In this document: positions 34,099 to 42,168 of the stretch, piece by piece
How the letters are laid out: each line of letters starts with the position of its first letter
Numbering within the stretch: the first letter of the stretch is position 1
Source of the DNA: Planctomycetota bacterium
GTDB taxonomy: Bacteria > Planctomycetota > UBA8108 > JACQVS01
Assembly (NCBI GenBank): GCA_028280485.1
Contig: JANQLS010000042.1
Coordinates: 70,772 to 113,036, forward strand
DNA length: 42,265 nt
Reading direction: 5' to 3'
The notes under the pieces: generated by a model
What the model was told of the DNA's origin: nothing
What the model saw: only the letters and a program-made list of their open reading frames with translations
The model's database searches: none
Translations under genes and position numbers: made by a program

Positions 34099-36320
34099 CC
34101 GACATTCAGTTTCAACAACGATCCAGAATTGACGATCTGCCTTCTAAGAAATCTTCTTGTCAGCGGCAAGAAGGGATGGGTTTGGTCTTTGTTTTTGTCG
34201 TCAGTATCGTTTTAGCTGGATTGGCGGCATTTACAATATCGGTCACCTTCAGTGCCTCGAAAACAAGGGAGGGATGGGCGAACATGAGCCAAAGTGGATT
34301 GGCTTGTGAATCGGTAGCAGAACTCTTTCGAAACGATCTCGTTAGTGATTACCAAAACTCTGGACTCACTCCCGCAAATTGGTTGGATGAGGTACGGAAC
34401 GGAGTTCGTTATCCGTCGACGGCTCCCGTGACTTATCTCGGTTTTCCTGGGATCGAAGTGGTGGTGAAGCGAGTTTCAGAATCGGGGAGTGGATCCCTCT
34501 GGGTAGATATCGATGCTTCGACAACTTCAAGCTCTAATGCTAATCCACAAGGAGTCGAACAGCGGATCAAGATTGGATCGAGTCACTTCTTAGACTTTGC
34601 CGTATTGTCGAAAGACTCTAGTTGTCTCTTTTGTCATTTGAATGTTCAAGGAGACATCGGGAACTTAAGCGACTTTAATCCCGGCTGGGGGTCGAGAAAC
34701 TCAGGTCGGACTTCTTCAATTGATGGTGACATTTATACTTCGGGTGAAGCTATCGAAGGTCGAGGCCATCTGACGGGAACGGTCAATGGAACGGATGTCA
34801 CCGGTGATATTTACGAGGACTACGTCGGTGAGAAGTTACCTGCCGATGAAAATGCCAATGGTGAAATTGATTTTCCTACGATCCATCCCGTAATCGCGGC
34901 TCAAAATGCGAAGGGAAAACTCTGGGCGGGGGATTCTTCAAACAGTAATGCTGATGGCTCCGGGATTTGGGTTACCCCTCTTTTAGGATCTTGGGATAGG
35001 AGTTCTGCATCCTCTCTCACGAGTGCTCCTTCAGATCAAACGGGTACCACGTGGAAGCCAGCAGATCACTCGGTCTTAGGCTCTACAATCGAAGGAAACG
35101 TGACGCTCGTAGGAACGGATTCCCATCCGATCCAAATCTCTGGAGATGTTTTTATCTCTGGGGATGTCGTGATCAAAGGGAAGGTGTCGGGTCAAGGATC
35201 CATTTATGCTGGACGGAATGTTTATATCGCTGGAGATATCCTCTATTCGGATGGCCCCTCGGCCATGACCAACGATTCCGATGCCGTCACCGCTTTAGCT
35301 CAAAATAAAGATGAGTTTAGAATCGCAGCTCGTTCCAATGTCATCCTTGGTGATTGGACTTATCGAGAAGATGATGACTCGCTACAGAAAATGCGCGAGC
35401 GACAAACTCAAACTTATATTACTTCAACTTTGAATTTAAACGATGAGCGATATTTCCTTGCAAGCGATGGAGGAATCTCTTCTTCTGAGCTCACTCTCAT
35501 CGACGGGAAGTATTACGATGACCAAGGGAACGAGATTCCAGATACTCAAGTCATAACGATTTCAGATTCCGATGAATTGACTTGGGCTGAAGCCGCCGGG
35601 GAAGACGAGGATGATGTTCGATTCGATTCTGATTTAGAAGTTTCCGTCAAACCCGACAATTACGATTCCGTTATCGCGCCCGCTCAAGTTCAATCGGATG
35701 GAACTCTCCATCGTTGGCTCAATCAAGAAGACTTCAGAGAAATTTTGGGGACGAGCACTTACAAGGATATGCTCTATCGCTATCCGACGACGGATAACGA
35801 TGATGTGAATTCTTTTGAGCTCGGGAGACACGGTCGTTATCTCGATCTCCTCCCCGAAGATACCGCTTACTACGACAGAGACTACTACGGTGAACGGGGT
35901 CTCGGGCAGTACATCAAAAAGACCGATGAATATGTTTATATCGTTGAAACGGGCTCCAAAGAGTGGCCGACTCACATCACGCGAGTTGACGCCTTTCTTT
36001 ACGGAAATCAAAGAGTGGTGGGAGTGACTCCCCAAGTGGATGGTCTCGTCATCAATGGCGGGGTGGCCGCAAAGAACATCGAAATCTTAGCTCCTGGTCG
36101 AGGGAATTTACTCCATTGGTTCACGCCAGCGGATTATGGTAATCGCATCGTTCGGCGCCAAATGTCCTTCCGAGACGAATCGACTCCTGGATTACACGGA
36201 GACCTGATGAATGGCTTTTTCCTCAACTATGACTATCGCTTGAGAAACGGGGGAAAAGGACTCGAACTGATGAAAGATTCCACCGGTGATCGTATGTTTT
36301 TTATAAGAGTTAAAGGGTAG
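34095..36320 (+). CDS. PilX-like large pilus-associated protein with a c-type haem motif
   Basis: A 741-residue protein. Residues 28-52 are a hydrophobic helix after EG (EG|MGLVFVFVVSIVLAG), resembling PilX/GspK-type N termini, which lack the Glu+5. At 177-181 sits C-L-F-C-H, a haem c attachment motif, followed by NVQGDIGN. The middle (about 195-400) is rich in repeated G-D-I/V strands (GDIYTSGEAIEG, ISGDVFISGDVVIKGKVSGQ), suggesting a beta-helix or bactofilin-like stack. The C-terminal part is acidic and Tyr-rich. The start overlaps the previous gene by four bases. A single haem in a pilus-tip-like protein is unusual. The motif could also occur by chance, but the exact Cys pair plus His in an otherwise Cys-poor protein argues for haem or a metal. 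Confidence 0.72.
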   Translation: MTDIQFQQRSRIDDLPSKKSSCQRQEGMGLVFVFVVSIVLAGLAAFTISVTFSASKTREGWANMSQSGLACESVAELFRNDLVSDYQNSGLTPANWLDEVRNGVRYPSTAPVTYLGFPGIEVVVKRVSESGSGSLWVDIDASTTSSSNANPQGVEQRIKIGSSHFLDFAVLSKDSSCLFCHLNVQGDIGNLSDFNPGWGSRNSGRTSSIDGDIYTSGEAIEGRGHLTGTVNGTDVTGDIYEDYVGEKLPADENANGEIDFPTIHPVIAAQNAKGKLWAGDSSNSNADGSGIWVTPLLGSWDRSSASSLTSAPSDQTGTTWKPADHSVLGSTIEGNVTLVGTDSHPIQISGDVFISGDVVIKGKVSGQGSIYAGRNVYIAGDILYSDGPSAMTNDSDAVTALAQNKDEFRIAARSNVILGDWTYREDDDSLQKMRERQTQTYITSTLNLNDERYFLASDGGISSSELTLIDGKYYDDQGNEIPDTQVITISDSDELTWAEAAGEDEDDVRFDSDLEVSVKPDNYDSVIAPAQVQSDGTLHRWLNQEDFREILGTSTYKDMLYRYPTTDNDDVNSFELGRHGRYLDLLPEDTAYYDRDYYGERGLGQYIKKTDEYVYIVETGSKEWPTHITRVDAFLYGNQRVVGVTPQVDGLVINGGVAAKNIEILAPGRGNLLHWFTPADYGNRIVRRQMSFRDESTPGLHGDLMNGFFLNYDYRLRNGGKGLELMKDSTGDRMFFIRVKG

Positions 36321-36322
36321 TA

Positions 36323-36345
36323 GGCACACGCTGTGTGCCGTTTTT
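36323..36345 (+). terminator. Intrinsic terminator of the pilin-like operon
   Basis: GGCACAC pairs perfectly with GTGTGCC (GCT loop) and is followed by GTTTTT, three bases after the stop of the PilX-like gene. Confidence 0.78.
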
Positions 36346-36404
36346 AAAGAACCATTTCTGCTTTACTTTGGTTGAAGTCCTTTAGAGCCAACTCAACGTT
36401 TCTT

Positions 36405-36432
36405 CCCCTCGCTAGCGCTTCGGGCTAGTTAA
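36405..36432. repeat. Half copy of the REP-like element (F)
   Basis: One arm, CCCCTCGCTAGCGCTTCGGG with GCTAGTTAA following, identical to element D's arm but with no facing partner nearby. It lies in the convergent gap between the PilX-like and COX2 genes. Confidence 0.7.
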
Positions 36433-36458
36433 TGGGGTTTCGCTCAATATTCACGACC

Positions 36459-37043
36459 TCACTTCGTACCGTTCTCAGCTGATTCTACCTTCTTACGTTT
36501 TTTCAACTGCTTATTCATCCACTCCTCAAACTCCTCATATGAAACCACCGAATAGGTGGTGGTCATATCATTATGACCCTTGCCGCATAGCTGGCTACAC
36601 GCAAATTCACCTGAAATAGATTCTAAGGGAGTTGTACTCTCCATGGGAATCTTGAAGCCTGGAATCGCATCGTGTTTACCGTGAATTGGAGTTTCGATTG
36701 TAGCGTGAATGAGATCTAAAGAAGTGAGTGTTGTCTCCAGTTTCGCATTCGTAGGTACAACAAATTCGTACGCAATGATATCGTCCTTACTCCAATGATC
36801 GTTGGGATCTAAGCCGATTTCATTTTCCTCAGTGATCAAAGCCCCAGACGTGCTACCAAAGAAGCCATCATTTCCGGGGTAGTGAAAAATCCACTTAAAT
36901 TGTTTGCCATAGATGTCCACTTTGAGTGGAGATTGAGTGTATCTATGGGAATTTGTTTTTCTATTTTGAAAATAATAATCAGTAAAAAGGTAAATCCCAA
37001 GAGCGATGATGATCAAGCCCAAGGACAAGACTAATTTTTTCAT
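36459..37043 (-). CDS. Orphan cytochrome c oxidase subunit II-like CuA protein
   Basis: A 194-residue protein with a single N-terminal transmembrane helix (4-22) and a cupredoxin domain. The COX2 hallmarks are visible: GKQFKWIFHYPGNDG (46-60), LDPNDHW, and SLDLIHATIE with H113. The CuA loop C149-S-Q151-L-C153-G-K-G-H157-N-D-M160 supplies both Cys, both His and the Met. Gln stands where Glu is usual, but that ligand binds through its backbone carbonyl, so the CuA site can still form. Usual subunit II proteins have two helices and lie next to subunit I. Here there is one helix and no oxidase subunit nearby. It may join an oxidase encoded elsewhere or shuttle electrons alone. Confidence 0.82.
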   Translation of the reverse strand: MKKLVLSLGLIIIALGIYLFTDYYFQNRKTNSHRYTQSPLKVDIYGKQFKWIFHYPGNDGFFGSTSGALITEENEIGLDPNDHWSKDDIIAYEFVVPTNAKLETTLTSLDLIHATIETPIHGKHDAIPGFKIPMESTTPLESISGEFACSQLCGKGHNDMTTTYSVVSYEEFEEWMNKQLKKRKKVESAENGTK

Positions 37044-37173
37044 GTTCAGGAAATAATCGTTTGGGTTAGCTATTAAGGGCTCTAATATTTTTCAGGATTG
37101 TAAAGTCTCGCCCAACAGAGCGGGACGAGTGATTAGGTGGAGATCGTTTAAAACCAGCGTAATGATTTGAATG

Positions 37174-37758
37174 CTACCCTGCCTCATACGGAATCGAATC
37201 TTTATCTTCACCCTCTCGTCCTTCATGCCAAATGGAATCTTGAAAATCATGATGCCCCAAGCGTGTTGTTCCTCTTTCGATAATGGCTAAGAGGGTCCAC
37301 CAATCTCTTTGAGCTAAGGCTCGGGTCGAAAGCCAAAAACCAGGTAAGCCGTGGCTCTTGATCATCCCGTACTGATCCTCTTCAATCGATTGGAATTTTC
37401 CCTCCACGAATCGATTCCAGTGTAATTTGGGTGCTTGGTAATCTTCCAGAACGATGTATTCCTTCACTCCGTATTCTTCGAATAGAGCCTTCCTCTTTTC
37501 GTATTCCTCCAATTCACCGGGATTGAATACATCGATAATGAAGTTCGGAGGGCCTATAAATCCCTTTGCTGTGGCTTCACACTGTTTCAAAACGCCGTAA
37601 TTGATTTGCGCTACCAGGCCGGGTGTGATCCGTTGTTCACCTAAAATCACAGGGGCGTGAACACAAACATAAATACCGGGAGTGAGCAAGCGATATCGAT
37701 TCACACACAAACTGATGTCCGTTAGAAGGGCGGACTGCCCTAGGGATAGTTCTGGCAT
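37174..37758 (-). CDS. Uma2 family (DUF820) putative endonuclease-fold protein
   Basis: A 194-residue protein that fits the Uma2/DUF820 family, which has a PD-(D/E)XK nuclease-like fold. The signature region is PPNFIIDVFNPGELEEYEKRKALFEEYGVKEYIVLE (about 69-104): the DV acidic position, the EYEKR segment, and the GVKEYIV strand typical of the family. The usual N-terminal YELIDGEL stretch is absent, so this is a short variant or a late start. The C-terminal tail (WWTLLAIIERGTTRLGHHDF) is charged. Such genes are very abundant in Planctomycetota and Cyanobacteria and their role is unproven. It stands alone between the COX2 gene and the hydrolase fusion. Confidence 0.7.
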   Translation of the reverse strand: MPELSLGQSALLTDISLCVNRYRLLTPGIYVCVHAPVILGEQRITPGLVAQINYGVLKQCEATAKGFIGPPNFIIDVFNPGELEEYEKRKALFEEYGVKEYIVLEDYQAPKLHWNRFVEGKFQSIEEDQYGMIKSHGLPGFWLSTRALAQRDWWTLLAIIERGTTRLGHHDFQDSIWHEGREGEDKDSIPYEAG

Positions 37759-37912
37759 GAGATTCTCGTTCGATTTTGAAGGAAGGTTTTAATTCACGAC
37801 ACCCATTGAAACTTGATTGTAACAATCGAGGGTGAGTTCTCATTTCAAAGTTCGAAATGCTTTCTAATTTGAATCTTGCTCGATTACCATATCGTAGCCG
37901 AATTTGTAAAAA

Positions 37913-37981
37913 TTTGGCAAGGAGGCGTAATTCGCCAAACCTCTAGGAGCAGGGCCTGTCCCTCCTCGATTCTAAGAATCG
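37913..37981. other. Two hairpins upstream of the hydrolase-propeller gene
   Basis: TTTGGC (37913-37918) pairs with GCCAAA (37934-37939), with an inner GGCG/CGCC. CGATTC-TAA-GAATCG forms a second hairpin at 37967-37981, 46 bp before the ATG at 38028. They may be leader structures or small repeats. The rest of the 269-bp gap shows nothing recognisable. Confidence 0.4.
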
Positions 37982-38027
37982 CCAATTGAATTTTGAAATC
38001 AGCAAAGCCTAAAGCACGTTTTAAATA

Positions 38028-40274
38028 ATGAACACCCTTTTAATTCAAACTCTCCGTTTAGGTCTCATTTGCTTTCTCTTGCAATTACCGGGGCTCGCCT
38101 TAGCCCAAGAGAGCTTTCCCGAAGAGATCCAAAAAATTCACTACGAAGCCTCTATCGACAAAACTCAACAACCCGCCTTGTTTTATAAGCCCGAAGGCAA
38201 TGGTCCCTTTCCTCTCTTAGTCATTCTTCATTCCTGGAGCGGAAATTGGTTGCAAACTTCAAATATCCCTCTGATGAAGCACGCGATTGAGAAGAAATGG
38301 ATCATGGTTCATCCCGATTTTCGCGGCGCGAACCGTAATCCCAAAGCGGGGGGATCCAAATATGCCGTCCAAGATGTTATCGACAGTGTGAAGTATGCTA
38401 AAACTCAAGCTCCTGTTGATTCATCGAAGGTTTACTTGGTGGGAGTTTCTGGTGGAGGGCATATGGCACTTCAGATGGCTGGATTGGCTCCGGATCTTTG
38501 GTCTCGAGTCTCTGCTTGGGTTCCCATTTCGGATATGACTCGGTGGTATCACGAAACAAAAAAAGCAGGGATAAAGTACACCAAAGAAATCGTAGCCTGT
38601 TGCGGGGGAATCCCTGGAGCGAGCGAGGCGGTCGATAGGGAATACCGTTATCGTTCTCCTCTCACTCATTTAAAAGCAGCTAAAGGAATTCCCATCGACA
38701 TTCAAGCCGGGATAACCGATGGGCATACGGGGAGTGTTCCCATTCGACACACGCTTTTAGCCTTCAACGAACTCGCTGAAGATAAAGATCGATTAAGCCT
38801 CAAGTTGATCGAAGAGTTTACTGAGATACCGAAAGTTCCAATATCACTCTTGAAGCCTGATTTACCCAGTGACGATTACGGCTACGGAAAAAAGAAACCT
38901 CTTTTTAGAAGAGAATCAGGAAATGTGCGAGTCACCATTTTTGATGGAGGGCATGAAATCCTTCACGCTGCGGCTTTGGAATGGCTCTCGCGTTCTTCAA
39001 AAGAATCTAAACCTAAAAAGAGTTCGCCTAAATCTACTTGGACTCAATGGCGAGGTCCTCAGGGATCCGGTTTTTCTCCCACTGCGAATCCTCCAGTCAC
39101 TTGGAGTGAAAATAAAAATATTCGTTGGAAAACACCCATTCCAGGTCGAGGGCATTCTTCGCCCGTCATTTGGGATAACTTATTATTCATTACAACCGCA
39201 GTTCCCCACGGTCCTCAACTTCCACCCGTGCCGGTGACAGCTCCCGGGGCTCACGATAATGTAGATGTCACTCAGCGCCATCAATTTAGAGTCTTGGCTT
39301 TAAATCGGGATACTGGAGACAGCGTGTGGAATAAACAAGTTCATGAAACTCTTCCTCACGAGGGGGGGCATTACACCGGAAGTTTGGCTTCGGGTTCGCC
39401 CGTTGTGGATAAGGATCGGGTGTATGCCTTTTTTGGATCCCATGGCTTGTACGCGTTGAATCATAAGGGGGATTTGGTATGGAAACGAAATTTGGGGAAG
39501 CAACATTCTAAGCACGCTCACGGGGAAGGGAGTTCTCCGGCACTTAAAGATGGGCTCATTGTTGTCAACTGGGATCATGAAGGTCAGTCGTTTGTTGAAG
39601 CGATGCACTCTCACAACGGAAAAACGAAGTGGAAAAAGCCGAGAGATGAGCCCACTTCGTGGTCTTCGCCGATCATTATTGAATACCAAGGAAAGAAGCA
39701 AGTTGTAGTCAACGGTACAAATAAAGTCCGAGGTTACGATTTTGATAACGGAGATGTTTTGTGGAGTTGCGGAGGACTTTCTGCGAATGTGGTCGCAACG
39801 CCGATTTTTAATAAGGGGGTGATTTATTCGGGAAGTAGTTACAACATTCGAGCTTTTTTAGCGATCAAGCTCGATGGTGCTAAGGGGGATATCACAACGA
39901 GTCCTAATGTGCTTTGGCGAAGATCACAACGTACGCCGTATGTTCCATCGCCACTGTTATATGGTGACGCTCTTTATTTTATGAGGCATTACCAGGCTGT
40001 TTTATGTCGAGTAAATACGGATACCGGTCTAGAGCCCACTGGGCCGTTTAGACTGAGGGGGGTTAGGAACATTTATGCTTCGCCGGTAGGCGCTTCGGGA
40101 AGAATTTATATTACGGATACTGAAGGAAAGACAATTGTTTTGACTGCGGGGCCAAGTCCTCAGACCTTAGCGTTAAATCACTTGGATGATAGTTTTAGTG
40201 CTTCGGCTGCGATAATTGATAATGAGATGTTTTTGCGGGGATTGAGGTTTGTTTATTGTATTGCGGAGGAGTGA
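38028..40274 (+). CDS. Exported alpha/beta hydrolase fused to PQQ-type beta-propeller
   Basis: A 748-residue protein. Signal peptide 1-27 (ALAQ|E). Residues about 30-325 form a serine hydrolase of the prolyl-oligopeptidase/dienelactone-hydrolase type: nucleophile S141 in GVSGGGH, acid D231 in GITDGHTG, and H309 in DGGHE, completing a plausible triad. Residues about 335-748 form a PQQ/BamB-like propeller starting WTQWRGPQGSGFSPTANPP, with repeated blades such as LVWKRNLGKQHSK and VYAFFGSHGLYAL. Both halves are common alone in Planctomycetota as exported proteins. The fusion suggests esterase or peptidase action beside a binding or redox propeller. The substrate cannot be read. No ribosome site is visible before the ATG. 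Confidence 0.82.
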   Translation: MNTLLIQTLRLGLICFLLQLPGLALAQESFPEEIQKIHYEASIDKTQQPALFYKPEGNGPFPLLVILHSWSGNWLQTSNIPLMKHAIEKKWIMVHPDFRGANRNPKAGGSKYAVQDVIDSVKYAKTQAPVDSSKVYLVGVSGGGHMALQMAGLAPDLWSRVSAWVPISDMTRWYHETKKAGIKYTKEIVACCGGIPGASEAVDREYRYRSPLTHLKAAKGIPIDIQAGITDGHTGSVPIRHTLLAFNELAEDKDRLSLKLIEEFTEIPKVPISLLKPDLPSDDYGYGKKKPLFRRESGNVRVTIFDGGHEILHAAALEWLSRSSKESKPKKSSPKSTWTQWRGPQGSGFSPTANPPVTWSENKNIRWKTPIPGRGHSSPVIWDNLLFITTAVPHGPQLPPVPVTAPGAHDNVDVTQRHQFRVLALNRDTGDSVWNKQVHETLPHEGGHYTGSLASGSPVVDKDRVYAFFGSHGLYALNHKGDLVWKRNLGKQHSKHAHGEGSSPALKDGLIVVNWDHEGQSFVEAMHSHNGKTKWKKPRDEPTSWSSPIIIEYQGKKQVVVNGTNKVRGYDFDNGDVLWSCGGLSANVVATPIFNKGVIYSGSSYNIRAFLAIKLDGAKGDITTSPNVLWRRSQRTPYVPSPLLYGDALYFMRHYQAVLCRVNTDTGLEPTGPFRLRGVRNIYASPVGASGRIYITDTEGKTIVLTAGPSPQTLALNHLDDSFSASAAIIDNEMFLRGLRFVYCIAEE

Positions 40275-40363
40275 GGAGGAAAATTTTAAGGTCTGATGGG
40301 ATTAAGGGCTTTATATGATTTCAAAGAATCAAAGAGGTTATTGAGCGTTTTTAGAATCACTCG

Positions 40364-40449
40364 GCGGGCTTATCGCCCGAGGCGAGGAACCAGCGTTCCG
40401 ACGCAGGTTCCTCCCTCACCTCCTTACCGGACCCATCCTGCCTGATAGG
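40364..40449. repeat. Left copy of an imperfect ~85-bp inverted repeat
   Basis: Its reverse complement aligns with 41988-42073 over about 85 bp at roughly 80 percent identity with one or two small gaps. Shared blocks include AGGCAGGATGGG, TAAGGAGGTG, CGCTGGTTCCTCGC and AAGCCCGC. It also contains an internal GAGGAACC/GGTTCCTC stem. It borders the two-gene cassette on its left. Confidence 0.75.
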
Positions 40450-40536
40450 GAAGGTTTCAGGCTGTCTTCAATGATGCTGTTAACTTTCAATATTAGTAAG
40501 GGAAAGAAGGAAGAAACTTACGTGGGTTTTTGAAAT

Positions 40537-40558
40537 CCACCTTGCCTGGCCAAGGTGG
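40537..40558. repeat. Palindrome 1 of the CACCTTGCC...GGCAAGGTG family
   Basis: CCACCTTG pairs with CAAGGTGG around CCTGGC. It is the variant copy, upstream of the first cassette gene. Confidence 0.7.
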
Positions 40559-40655
40559 AAGAGAAAAGTTTGACAAAATTGGGGATGCTTCAATTTACTC
40601 AACAACTCTGAAAGGCACTACCGAATCTATAACATGATTAGAAGATTAATTGCTC

Positions 40656-41339
40656 ATGTTAAATTTGCTTAGGCGTATATTTGGTCTTTTAGCAATAGCC
40701 TGCTTTGTCGCTATATTAGCAAGCCCGTTCATGGGGCTAATTGGTAAAGTTATAGGTATGATTGCTGTGTTAATTTTGATCATTATGGCTTTAATAATAG
40801 GAATTGTTTCATTTTTTAAAAAATCAGGTCCGTTTATTGTTTTCGAATCGAATTTAGGAGAATTAAATTTAAAGTCCACTACATTAGTTATTAGTGATTT
40901 ACTGGATTATTCAGAAAATCAGTCCATTGTAGTGATTGAAGGGACTTACGAGGTAACCGCAAAATTTAAAAAATATCAAGATGATGATTTAGTTAATGAA
41001 CTTGATCAGCTAACAATTGTTCTTAGGGGACAAGAACAGGAAAAAAAGGGTTCGATTATGAGCGGTTATGCAAGGAGCGGTGAGCTTTTAATTGGGGATT
41101 CCAAATTTTTTGGAAAACTAAACAAAGACGACTTACACAAACTATTTCAAAAACAAAAGAAGCAATTTAAGGCAAACTCAACATTTGTTGCCTTTTTACA
41201 AGATGAGGCAAATTTAAATCGGGCTTTAATTTCAACCTTCCCCTATGGTGCGGGGGAATATCAATTTAGACTTATTGAAAGTGACGTTGGTGTAATTGGG
41301 CTTGAATTTAAGATGGTCGCAGATGAATATTGGGATTAG
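40656..41339 (+). CDS. AT-rich two-helix membrane protein, function unknown
   Basis: A 227-residue protein that I do not recognise. Two hydrophobic segments (about 6-24 and 31-55) are followed by a soluble domain of about 165 residues, rich in beta strands, with charged stretches (KKYQDDDLVNELDQ, KQKKQF). The start is the ATG at 40656; a TTG two codons earlier is less likely. There is only a weak purine-rich run before it. Base composition is clearly more AT-rich than in most of the window (many AAA, TTA and ATT codons), which points to transfer. It lies in a cassette with the next gene, bracketed by 20-bp palindromes and by an inverted repeat. Confidence 0.65.
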   Translation: MLNLLRRIFGLLAIACFVAILASPFMGLIGKVIGMIAVLILIIMALIIGIVSFFKKSGPFIVFESNLGELNLKSTTLVISDLLDYSENQSIVVIEGTYEVTAKFKKYQDDDLVNELDQLTIVLRGQEQEKKGSIMSGYARSGELLIGDSKFFGKLNKDDLHKLFQKQKKQFKANSTFVAFLQDEANLNRALISTFPYGAGEYQFRLIESDVGVIGLEFKMVADEYWD

Positions 41340-41410
41340 AAATAATTTGGGGCCGAAATTTTTAGTACGTGTTTGAGGTTCGCGATCTCAAAATTATTTA
41401 CAAAAATTCC

Positions 41411-41430
41411 CACCTTGCCCGGGCAAGGTG
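41411..41430. repeat. Palindrome 2, CACCTTGCCCGGGCAAGGTG
   Basis: A perfect 20-bp palindrome, preceded by C. Its right arm plus the next base contains AGGTGA, the ribosome site of the following gene, so the folded form would hide that site. Confidence 0.8.
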
Positions 41431-41436
41431 AAGATG

Positions 41437-41841
41437 ATGAACTTAGTAATTGTTATGACTGTCATTGAAGAGCGAGGAATGTTGAGTCAGCAATTAATGG
41501 AGAATACTGATAAGAATAGCGGGTCCAATAACTTTGTTAGTAGTCTGGGGAGGACTCTTTTCTTAACTTGTGGTTTCTCTACCGCATTCGTAGCTTCATG
41601 GGTTTTGGCCGATTATTTCTTTATTAATTACAAGGCCTATTACGGATATGTTTGCATCGCTATTTTTCTAGCCAATGCCATTCTGATTCTTACAGCATTT
41701 ATTTTTACCAATCGGAGATTCCCAAAATTCAATACGATTTACATTTCTATAATTTCTTTCCTTTTAGCACTTTTCATTTCAGCGATTACGATTTTATTAA
41801 TTGGCCCTGCGATACACTTTCATTTTGGTGGTAAATTGTAA
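41437..41841 (+). CDS. AT-rich three-helix membrane protein, function unknown
   Basis: A 134-residue protein with three likely transmembrane helices (about 40-63, 70-90 and 101-124), a polar N terminus of about 35 residues and a short tail ending HFHFGGKL. No family is recognised. The start at 41437 is chosen because AGGTGA (41426-41431) sits five bases before it. Later in-frame ATGs at 41455, 41479 and 41497 also leave all helices intact, so the N terminus is uncertain. Codon use is AT-rich like the gene before it. The two are separated by about 100 bp that contain palindrome 2, and palindrome 3 follows. Confidence 0.6.
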   Translation: MNLVIVMTVIEERGMLSQQLMENTDKNSGSNNFVSSLGRTLFLTCGFSTAFVASWVLADYFFINYKAYYGYVCIAIFLANAILILTAFIFTNRRFPKFNTIYISIISFLLALFISAITILLIGPAIHFHFGGKL

Positions 41842-41862
41842 GGCTCTCTCAGTCTATTTTTT

Positions 41863-41882
41863 CACCTTGCCCGGGCAAGGTG
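41863..41882. repeat. Palindrome 3, CACCTTGCCCGGGCAAGGTG
   Basis: A perfect 20-bp copy identical to palindrome 2, 22 bp after the stop of the second cassette gene. T-runs precede rather than follow it on the plus strand. On the minus strand it reads into AAAAAA. Confidence 0.8.
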
Positions 41883-41987
41883 GTTTCAAAATTAGGGATA
41901 GTCTCAGTTGAGTGTGAAGGCTGCTCCCCCGAGGGAGATTAAACTGTGCTTTTTCAGTGACAGTTTGAGGAGGGGCATTTTCATCCC

Positions 41988-42073
41988 TTATGAGGCAGGA
42001 TGGGATCGCTAAGGAGGTGCGGGAGGAAACTGCGGCGTGTCGCTGGTTCCTCGCATCCGGGCGTCAAGCCCGC
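41988..42073. repeat. Right copy of the imperfect ~85-bp inverted repeat
   Basis: Partner of 40364-40449 in opposite orientation. It includes GAGGAAAC...GGTTCCTC and CGCTGGTTCCTCGC. It borders the cassette on its right. Confidence 0.75.
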
Positions 42074-42168
42074 AGGGTGGTTTTGAAATTCAATTACCAG
42101 CCCCGCGATTCAAATGCCGCAATCCGCCCAATTTTAAAATTCACTTAGAATTAATTAAGATTAGTAAC

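Noticed and set aside
37637..37843. Second minus-strand frame overlapping the Uma2 gene start, considered as a frameshifted N terminus
   Set aside because: It does not contain the missing YELIDGEL-type segment, so there is no sign of a broken gene.
40646..40879. Minus-strand open frame antisense to the first cassette gene, considered as an antitoxin-like partner
   Set aside because: Low-complexity Ile/Asn/Lys composition mirrors the AT-rich helix-coding strand; no start signal.
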